A DNA stretch of 64,000 nt from Andreprevotia sp. IGB-42. GTDB taxonomy: Bacteria > Pseudomonadota > Gammaproteobacteria > Burkholderiales > Chitinibacteraceae. Under the pieces are notes generated by a model that was given only the letters and a program-made list of their open reading frames with translations, searched no databases and was not told where the DNA came from. Numbering within the stretch: the first letter of the stretch is position 1; every line of letters begins with the position of its first letter. The DNA is taken from contig NZ_WXTX01000013.1 in the NCBI RefSeq assembly GCF_009848685.1, positions 1-64,000 on the forward strand. The letters run 5' to 3'. Both the position numbers and the translations under genes were made by a program. This document shows positions 58,480 through 64,000 of this stretch, in pieces.

Positions 58480-60453
58480 ATGACCAAGACATTTGCCGAT
58501 AAATCGATTTCCTGTAACCCCAGCGACAATCCGCTGTTCTCCGGCGTGGCCGCACAACTGGATCTGTCGCTGTCGCGGCGCAATTTCTTTGCTGGCGGCG
58601 GTGCGCTGCTGGCCGGTCTGACCCTGGCAGGCTCGCCCATGCTGGTGGGCGCCGCCACCAAGCCCACCGCACCGCCGCAATCGAAAAAGCCGCTGGCGCT
58701 GGGCTTTGCCGGCATCCCGCTCGGCACCGATGACACGGTGACGGTGCCGCCCGGCTACAAGGTACAGGTGTTGTACGCGTGGGGTGATCCGGTGGGCATC
58801 GCCGGCAACATGCCGGTGTTCAAGAGCGATGCCTCCAATACTTGGCACGAACAGGCGGCGCAGGCCGGTATGCACCATGACGGCATGCGCTACTTTCCGC
58901 TGGTCAACGCCGGCAAGCGCCAGCGCGGGCTGATGGCGATCAACCACGAATACACCGACGATGGCCTGCTGCATGTGGGCGGCATGAGCGGCTGGAATGC
59001 CGACAAGCAGAAGAAAGCAATGGCAGCGCACGGCGTATCGGTGATCGAGGTCGAGCAGATCGATGGCAAGTGGAACGTGGTGCGCCCGTCGAAATACGCG
59101 CGCCGCGTCACTGCGGATACGCCGATCGCGCTGTCCGGCCCTGCTGCCGGCCATGCTTTGCTGAAAACAGCGGATGACCCGAGCGGCCGCGAGGTGCTGG
59201 GCACCTTCGGCAATTGCGCCAACGGCTGGACACCATGGGGCACTTATCTGACCTGCGAAGAGAATTGGCACGGCTATTTCAGCGACTGGTCGGACAATGG
59301 CGACCCCAAGGGCTTCAACGCCAAGCGCTATGGCCTGAAAGGCGAAGGCGCCGGCTACAAATGGGTGGATGTCGATTTCCGCTTCGATGCGCAAATCAAC
59401 CCGAACGAGCCCAACCGCTTTGGCTGGGTGGTGGAAATCGATCCGCAAGAGCCGGATGCCAAGCCGGTGAAGCGCACCGCGCTGGGCCGCTTCAAGCACG
59501 AAGGTGCTTGCCTGTCGGTGGCACCGTCCGGCCAGTGTGTGTTCTACATGGGTGACGATGAAAAGTTCGAGTACATCTACAAGTTCGTCACTGCCAAGCC
59601 GTGGAACAAGAACAACCGCAAGGCCAACCGTGATCTGCTCGATGAAGGCACGCTGTACGTGGCGCGTTTCGATGCCGATGGCAGCGGCAGCTGGCTGGAA
59701 CTCACGCATGGCAAGAACGGGCTGACCAAAGAAAACGGCTTTGCCGATCATGGCGAACTGCTGATCAAGGTGCGCCTGGCGGCCGACAAGCTGGGCGCCA
59801 CCAAGATGGACCGCCCGGAGTGGACAGCGGTGAACCCGCATAACCCGGGGGAGGTGTTCTGCACGCTGACCAACAACAATGATCGCGGCAAGGAAGGCAA
59901 GCCGGGTGTGGATGCCGCCAACCCGCGCGCCAACAACCTGTTTGGCCAGATCATCCGCTGGGTGGAGGCGGGCAACGACCCGACTGCGACCTCGTTCAAC
60001 TGGAGCCTGTTCGCACTGGCCGGCAACCCGGATGCCAAGGACCCTAACCATCGCGGCAATATCAAGGGCGATATTTTCGGCAGCCAGGATGGCCTGTATT
60101 ACGCGGAGACCGGCATCCTGTGGCTGCAGACCGACGTATCGACCACCACCATCAATGCCAAGGAATACGCGGGCATGGGTAATAACCAGATGTTGGCGGC
60201 CAACCCGCAGACCGGCGAGGTGCGCCGCTTCCTGGTGGGGCCGCGTGGTTGCGAGTTGACGGGGATCACTTTCAGCGGTGATCACAAGACGCTGTTCGTG
60301 AACATCCAGCACCCGGGCGAGCCGGCGAGCGAGCGCAACGACCCGGCCAAGCCGCAGGCGATTTCGACCTGGCCGGACGGCCCGACCGGCGGCCGGCCAC
60401 GCTCGGCAACGCTGGCGATTACACGAGAGGATGGCGGGGTGATCGGGGTATAA
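58480..60453 (+). CDS. PhoX family phosphatase, Tat-exported
   Basis: A 657-residue protein of the PhoX/DUF839 family: iron/calcium-dependent periplasmic phosphatases. The twin-arginine signal SRRNFFAGGGALLAGLTLAG is at residues 32-51. Conserved segments include INHEYTDDG, GNCANGWTPWGTYLTCEENWHGYF, HEGACLSV and FVNIQHPGEP. Induction by phosphate limitation is usual for the family, but no Pho box was recognised in the 148-bp divergent region shared with the LysE gene. Confidence 0.93.
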   Translation: MTKTFADKSISCNPSDNPLFSGVAAQLDLSLSRRNFFAGGGALLAGLTLAGSPMLVGAATKPTAPPQSKKPLALGFAGIPLGTDDTVTVPPGYKVQVLYAWGDPVGIAGNMPVFKSDASNTWHEQAAQAGMHHDGMRYFPLVNAGKRQRGLMAINHEYTDDGLLHVGGMSGWNADKQKKAMAAHGVSVIEVEQIDGKWNVVRPSKYARRVTADTPIALSGPAAGHALLKTADDPSGREVLGTFGNCANGWTPWGTYLTCEENWHGYFSDWSDNGDPKGFNAKRYGLKGEGAGYKWVDVDFRFDAQINPNEPNRFGWVVEIDPQEPDAKPVKRTALGRFKHEGACLSVAPSGQCVFYMGDDEKFEYIYKFVTAKPWNKNNRKANRDLLDEGTLYVARFDADGSGSWLELTHGKNGLTKENGFADHGELLIKVRLAADKLGATKMDRPEWTAVNPHNPGEVFCTLTNNNDRGKEGKPGVDAANPRANNLFGQIIRWVEAGNDPTATSFNWSLFALAGNPDAKDPNHRGNIKGDIFGSQDGLYYAETGILWLQTDVSTTTINAKEYAGMGNNQMLAANPQTGEVRRFLVGPRGCELTGITFSGDHKTLFVNIQHPGEPASERNDPAKPQAISTWPDGPTGGRPRSATLAITREDGGVIGV

Positions 60454-60526
60454 GCCGCGATAGCGGCTATGAAGGCTCTTCCGCTTTGAGCTATTGCTGC
60501 TTGCTCATGTGAGTGAGCCATGGTTC

Positions 60527-60656
60527 AGCGCCTGCGGCGCGGTGTTTTGGGGCGCCTTCCGCGGTCGGATGGCCGCCCTACTTTTCTTGGCGAAGCAAGA
60601 AAAGTAGGGCGGCCAGCGGGACGCATTCCCGCCCCAAACAGCGCGCCGCAGGCGCT
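60527..60656. repeat. Long nested inverted repeat (REP-like)
   Basis: The inner arms GGCCGCCCTACTTTTCTTG (60571-60589) and its exact complement (60596-60614) are separated by GCGAAG. Outer arms (60527-60554 and 60630-60656) are nearly complementary as well: GCGCCTGCGGCGCGG against CGCGCCGCAGGCGC. The whole 130-bp unit can fold into one cruciform or RNA hairpin. Similar intergenic palindromes occur in many proteobacterial genomes. The remaining space in 60454-60719 holds no gene. Confidence 0.85.
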
Positions 60657-60719
60657 AACCAGATAACGGCTCCATGTCTGAGTAATGCGGCCATGCTCCA
60701 GTACTTTGCAAATTCGTAA

Positions 60720-61166
60720 CTACAGTGCCAGCGCGTAGTAACGGAACTCCTGGTCCAGTTGATAACCCAGTGATTCATACAGCGCCTGACCTGCCAGATT
60801 GGCATGGGCGGTGGACAGCTCCAGCCGTAATGCTCCGGTCGCAACCCCATGTTGCCGCGCCTTCTCCATCAACGCCCGCGCCACGCCCTGTCCGCGTGCT
60901 GATTCGGTCACGAACAGATCGTTCAATAGCCAGATGCGCGCCATGCTGGCGGAGCTGAACAGCGGGTAGAGCTGGATGAAACCGCTGGCCACACCATCGA
61001 TTTCGGCCAGCAGCAGCACGGATTCGTTCAGTGCCAGCCGCTGTTGCAGGAAGGCGCGCGATGCGGCCAGGTTACTGGCCTCGCGGTAAAACACCCGGTA
61101 GGCATCGAACAGCGGGGTCAGCGCAGCGAGGTCATCGAGGCTGGCGTAGCGGACGGAGGTGGCCAT
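60720..61166 (-). CDS. GNAT family N-acetyltransferase
   Basis: A 148-residue acetyl-CoA-dependent acetyltransferase. The acetyl-CoA loop is in ESARGQGVARALMEKARQHG, followed by LRLELSTAHANLAGQALYESLGY, typical of small GNAT enzymes. The substrate is unknown. It lies 12 bp downstream of thiG on the same strand. Confidence 0.92.
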   Translation of the reverse strand: MATSVRYASLDDLAALTPLFDAYRVFYREASNLAASRAFLQQRLALNESVLLLAEIDGVASGFIQLYPLFSSASMARIWLLNDLFVTESARGQGVARALMEKARQHGVATGALRLELSTAHANLAGQALYESLGYQLDQEFRYYALAL

Positions 61167-61178
61167 CGCAGCTTCCGT

Positions 61179-61967
61179 TTACTTGGTGGCGATCAGGCCG
61201 GCCAGCGGGCTGCTGGGGTCGCCGCTGTACAGCTTCTTGGGCATGCGGCCGGCCAGAAAGGCTTCACGGCCGGATTCGACCGCCAGCTTCATCGCCCGGG
61301 CCATGCGGATCGGATCGCGCGCGCCGGCGATGGCGGTGTTCATCAGTACGCCGTCGCAGCCCAGCTCCATGCCGATGGTGGCGTCCGATGCGGTGCCCAC
61401 GCCAGCGTCGACCAGTACCGGCACCTGGCTCTGCTCGATGATCAGGCGCAGATTCCACGGGTTGAGGATGCCCATGCCGGAGCCGATCAGCGATGCCAAC
61501 GGCATGATCGCGCAGCAGCCGATCTGTTCCAGCTCGCGCGCCACGATGGGGTCATCCGAGGTGTACACCATCACGTCGAAGCCCTCTTTCACCAGCACTT
61601 CGGCGGCCTTGAGGGTTTCGCGGATGTTCGGGTACAGCGTTTGCGGGTCGCCCAGCACTTCCAGCTTCACCAGCTTGTGATCGTCCAGCAGCTCGCGCGC
61701 CAGGCGCAGCGTGCGGATGGCGTCATCGGCGCTGTAACAGCCGGCGGTATTGGGCAGGTAGGTGAATTCGGAAGGCGGCAGGTAATCGAGCAGGCTGGGC
61801 TCACCCGCGGTCTGGCCGATGTTCACGCGGCGGATGGCCACGGTGACGATCTCGGCACCCGATTCGACGATGGCAGCGCGGGTTTCGTCGAAATCCTTGT
61901 ATTTGCCGGTACCGACCAGCAAGCGGGAGTGATAGGTTTTACCGGCAATCTGGAACAAATCGGTCAT
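61179..61967 (-). CDS. thiG: Thiazole synthase
   Basis: A 262-residue TIM-barrel enzyme building the thiazole of thiamine from deoxyxylulose phosphate, dehydroglycine and ThiS thiocarboxylate. The Schiff-base Lys is in [23 protein letters not shown] and [17 protein letters not shown] are conserved phosphate-site segments. It follows thiS by 50 bp in the same orientation. No thiamine riboswitch was recognised upstream of thiS. Confidence 0.96.
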   Translation of the reverse strand: MTDLFQIAGKTYHSRLLVGTGKYKDFDETRAAIVESGAEIVTVAIRRVNIGQTAGEPSLLDYLPPSEFTYLPNTAGCYSADDAIRTLRLARELLDDHKLVKLEVLGDPQTLYPNIRETLKAAEVLVKEGFDVMVYTSDDPIVARELEQIGCCAIMPLASLIGSGMGILNPWNLRLIIEQSQVPVLVDAGVGTASDATIGMELGCDGVLMNTAIAGARDPIRMARAMKLAVESGREAFLAGRMPKKLYSGDPSSPLAGLIATK

Positions 61968-62017
61968 CGTGGGCTCTTGGAAAGCGTGGGGATGGGAGTG
62001 GAACGTGCGCGCAGTGC

Positions 62018-62221
62018 TTAGCCACCGCCGACGGCGACCACCAGTTCAAGGCTGTCGCCATCGTTGAGCGTGGTTTCGGCATGCAGGCGCTTGGGTACGA
62101 TCTCGCCGTTGACCTCGACGGCAAAACGCTTGCCGATCAGCTCAAGCTGCTCGGCCAGTTGCAGTACTGTCAGCGCGGCGGGGAAGGGGCGGGCTTCGCC
62201 ATTGATGGAAAGCTGGATCAC
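62018..62221 (-). CDS. thiS: Sulfur carrier protein ThiS
   Basis: A 67-residue ubiquitin-fold protein starting [15 protein letters not shown] and ending VVAVGGG; the C-terminal Gly-Gly is adenylated and converted to a thiocarboxylate that delivers sulfur to ThiG. It is 78 bp downstream of the spoT stop on the same strand. Confidence 0.94.
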   Translation of the reverse strand: MIQLSINGEARPFPAALTVLQLAEQLELIGKRFAVEVNGEIVPKRLHAETTLNDGDSLELVVAVGGG

Positions 62222-62299
62222 GGCAGGGTTCGCACAGCGTTGGGATGCGCGATTTTACCACGCTGGCCGCCGCGCGCTGGCAACGGGGATGGGCGAAGT

Positions 62300-64000
62300 T
62301 CAGTTGCGCGCGCGGTTGATGCGGTAGACGTTGGGCAGGCTGCGCAGGCCACGCAGGATCTTGGCCAGGTGCTGGCGGTTGTTCACCTGCAGCGTGAACT
62401 GGATCTGCATGTAGCGGGCATCGTCGTCTTCCGGCTCCTGCGTGGAGACGGCGGCGATGTTGGCATCCTGCTCGGCAATGGCGGCGGCAATGGTGGCCAG
62501 CGCGCCGCGGGCGTTGTCCACCAGGATGCGGATGGGCACGTCGAACAGCCGGGTGACTTCCGGATCCCACTCCACGTCGATCAGTTTCTCGGTATCGACA
62601 CGGCCCTTGGACAGCACCGGGCAATCATGAGTGTGGATGATGAGGCCCTGGTCTTTCTTGACGAGACCCAGAATGGGGTCGCCCGGGATGGGGTTGCAGC
62701 AGCGGGCAAACTGGATGGCCATGCCTTCGGTGCCGCGTATGGTCACCGCCGGGCCTTTGCGGTTGGCAGGGGCTTCTTCCTTCCACTGGCCGGCCAGTTG
62801 CGCCAGGCGCTTGGCCACCATCACCGGCAGGCGCTTGCCCAGGCCCAGTTCGGCCAGCACATCGTCGTGATTGCGCGCGCTGCTTTCCTTGAAATAGCGC
62901 TCCCATACGTCGTCGGTAGCGATGTCCGGCGACAGGTGCAGGCTGGCAAAGGCGCTGGCCAGCAGGCGGTCGCCCAGTTGCACCGATTCATCAAAACGCA
63001 TGGTCTTGAGGAAGTGGCGGATATGGCCACGCGCACGGCCGGTGGTGACGAAAGTCAGCCAGCTCGGGTTGGGCTTGGCATGGGCGGCGGTGATGATTTC
63101 GACCTGGTCACCGTTTTTCAGGTGATAGCGCAGCGGCACCAGCTCGTGGTTGATCTTGGCGGCAATACAGCGGTTGCCGATGTCGGTGTGCACCGCGTAC
63201 GCAAAGTCCACACAGGTGGCGCCTTGCGGCAGGTTGAGGATCTTGCCCTTGGGCGTGAACACGTAAACCTGATCCGGGAACAGGTCGACCTTGATGTGTT
63301 CGAGGAACTCGGCCGCATCGCCCGATTCGGACTGGATTTCCAGCAGGCTCTGCAGCCACTGGTGGGTTTTCTTCTGCACGTCCGAGATGCTGTCGTCGCC
63401 GCTCTTGTACATCCAGTGGCTGGCCACGCCGGCATCCGCAATGCGGTGCATTTCCTGTGTGCGGATCTGGATTTCGATCGGCGTGCCATACGGGCCGAAC
63501 AGTGTGGTGTGCAGGCTCTGGTAGCCGTTCGACTTGGGGATGGCGATGTAGTCCTTCACCTTGCCGGCAATGGGCTTGTACAGCGCATGCAGTGCGCCCA
63601 GTGTCAGGTAACAGGTGGGGATGTCCTTGACGATCACGCGGAACGCATAGATATCCAGCACTTCGGAAAAGCTCAGCTGCTTTTCCAGCATCTTGCGATA
63701 GATGCTGTTGAGGTTCTTTTCGCGCCCGGATACATGCGCTTCGATATGCGCATCGGCCAGCTTGTGCTTGATGCCGTCCAGGATCTTGCTCACCACTTCG
63801 CGGCGGTTGCCGCGCGCGGCTTTCAGCGCCTTGGACAGCACGCTGTAGCGGCGCGGGTGCAGGTACTTGAGCGACAGGTCGTCCAGCTCCTGGTACACCG
63901 CATTCAGGCCGATGCGGTTGGCAATCGGCGCATAGATGTCCATGGTTTCGCGGGCAATGCGCTTTTGCTTGTCCGGCCGCATCGCATCCATGGTGCGCAT
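62300..64000 (-). CDS. spoT: Bifunctional (p)ppGpp synthetase/hydrolase SpoT, N-terminus beyond window
   Basis: The C-terminal 566 residues of a RelA/SpoT protein; the frame is open to the window edge. Visible parts: end of the HD hydrolase domain (TMDAMRPDKQKRIARETMD), synthetase domain (FRVIVKDIPTCYLTLGALH; KDYIAIPKSNGYQSLHTTLF; IEIQIRTQEMHRIADAGVAS), TGS domain (VYVFTPKGKILNLPQGAT), zinc-finger-like region (CCNPIPGDPILG) and ACT domain at the end. The HD segment is not that of RelA, so SpoT is preferred, although only part of the hydrolase site is in view. Confidence 0.9.
   Translation of the reverse strand: MRTMDAMRPDKQKRIARETMDIYAPIANRIGLNAVYQELDDLSLKYLHPRRYSVLSKALKAARGNRREVVSKILDGIKHKLADAHIEAHVSGREKNLNSIYRKMLEKQLSFSEVLDIYAFRVIVKDIPTCYLTLGALHALYKPIAGKVKDYIAIPKSNGYQSLHTTLFGPYGTPIEIQIRTQEMHRIADAGVASHWMYKSGDDSISDVQKKTHQWLQSLLEIQSESGDAAEFLEHIKVDLFPDQVYVFTPKGKILNLPQGATCVDFAYAVHTDIGNRCIAAKINHELVPLRYHLKNGDQVEIITAAHAKPNPSWLTFVTTGRARGHIRHFLKTMRFDESVQLGDRLLASAFASLHLSPDIATDDVWERYFKESSARNHDDVLAELGLGKRLPVMVAKRLAQLAGQWKEEAPANRKGPAVTIRGTEGMAIQFARCCNPIPGDPILGLVKKDQGLIIHTHDCPVLSKGRVDTEKLIDVEWDPEVTRLFDVPIRILVDNARGALATIAAAIAEQDANIAAVSTQEPEDDDARYMQIQFTLQVNNRQHLAKILRGLRSLPNVYRINRARN

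Noticed and set aside
62222-62299. Thiamine riboswitch upstream of thiS
   Set aside because: The gap is 78 bp, shorter than a complete TPP aptamer, and no CTGAGA thi-box was seen.

Overview
The window is a 64-kb stretch of a GC-rich bacterial chromosome. Gene content and order (holC-pepA divergent from lptF-lptG, dapF-DUF484-xerC, dacC-Dat-ybeD-lipB-lipA, pcnB-folK-panB-panC, thiS-thiG near spoT) and the close protein matches fit a betaproteobacterium, most likely of the Neisseriales (Chromobacteriaceae/Chitinibacteraceae type). This placement is judged from gene content; no database search was run.

Positions 1-21.5 kb are core genome: a low-complexity (Glu-Ala-Ala)n protein cut by the window edge, replication and peptidase genes, LPS export, galactose and lysine metabolism, XerC, a periplasmic amidase, biotin synthesis, a FliD cap protein with a near-perfect sigma-54 promoter, a rhomboid protease, and groES-groEL under a sigma-32 promoter overlapped by a CIRCE operator. 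Behind groEL lie a two-helix membrane protein, a start-less BRO-N-like reading frame, an ankyrin protein and a hot-dog thioesterase.

Positions about 21.6-38.3 kb are a mobile defence island. Its left edge carries a frameshifted Tn7-like tnsA and a tnsB stub. Its right edge carries a complete but frameshifted IS3-family element lodged in the end of an IS5-family element. Inside are (a) a DNA-modification cassette: Vsr nick endonuclease, C5-cytosine methyltransferase and a DUF262-HNH protein; and (b) a tightly overlapped minus-strand operon: small unknown protein, RpoD-like sigma factor with N-terminal ankyrin repeats, GHKL (MORC/MutL-like) ATPase, Z1-domain helicase-like ATPase, PD-(D/E)XK protein (DUF4420-like) and AIPR abortive-infection protein. 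The GHKL-Z1-nuclease-AIPR core resembles the MORC-associated restriction systems recognised by comparative genomics. The full-length sigma factor carrying ankyrin repeats, coupled to it by an ATGA overlap, is the most unusual feature of the window and suggests a defence operon with its own transcription factor.

Positions 38.4-64 kb return to core genome: lipoate synthesis and penicillin-binding protein operon, PhzF-like protein, poly(A) polymerase with folate and pantothenate genes, an orphan TRAP-type binding protein, an L-amino-acid-oxidase-like flavoprotein, a hybrid sensor kinase coupled to a diguanylate cyclase, a chemoreceptor, a LysE exporter, a Tat-exported PhoX phosphatase, a GNAT acetyltransferase, thiG/thiS and the 3' part of spoT. 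No tRNA, rRNA or CRISPR array was recognised.
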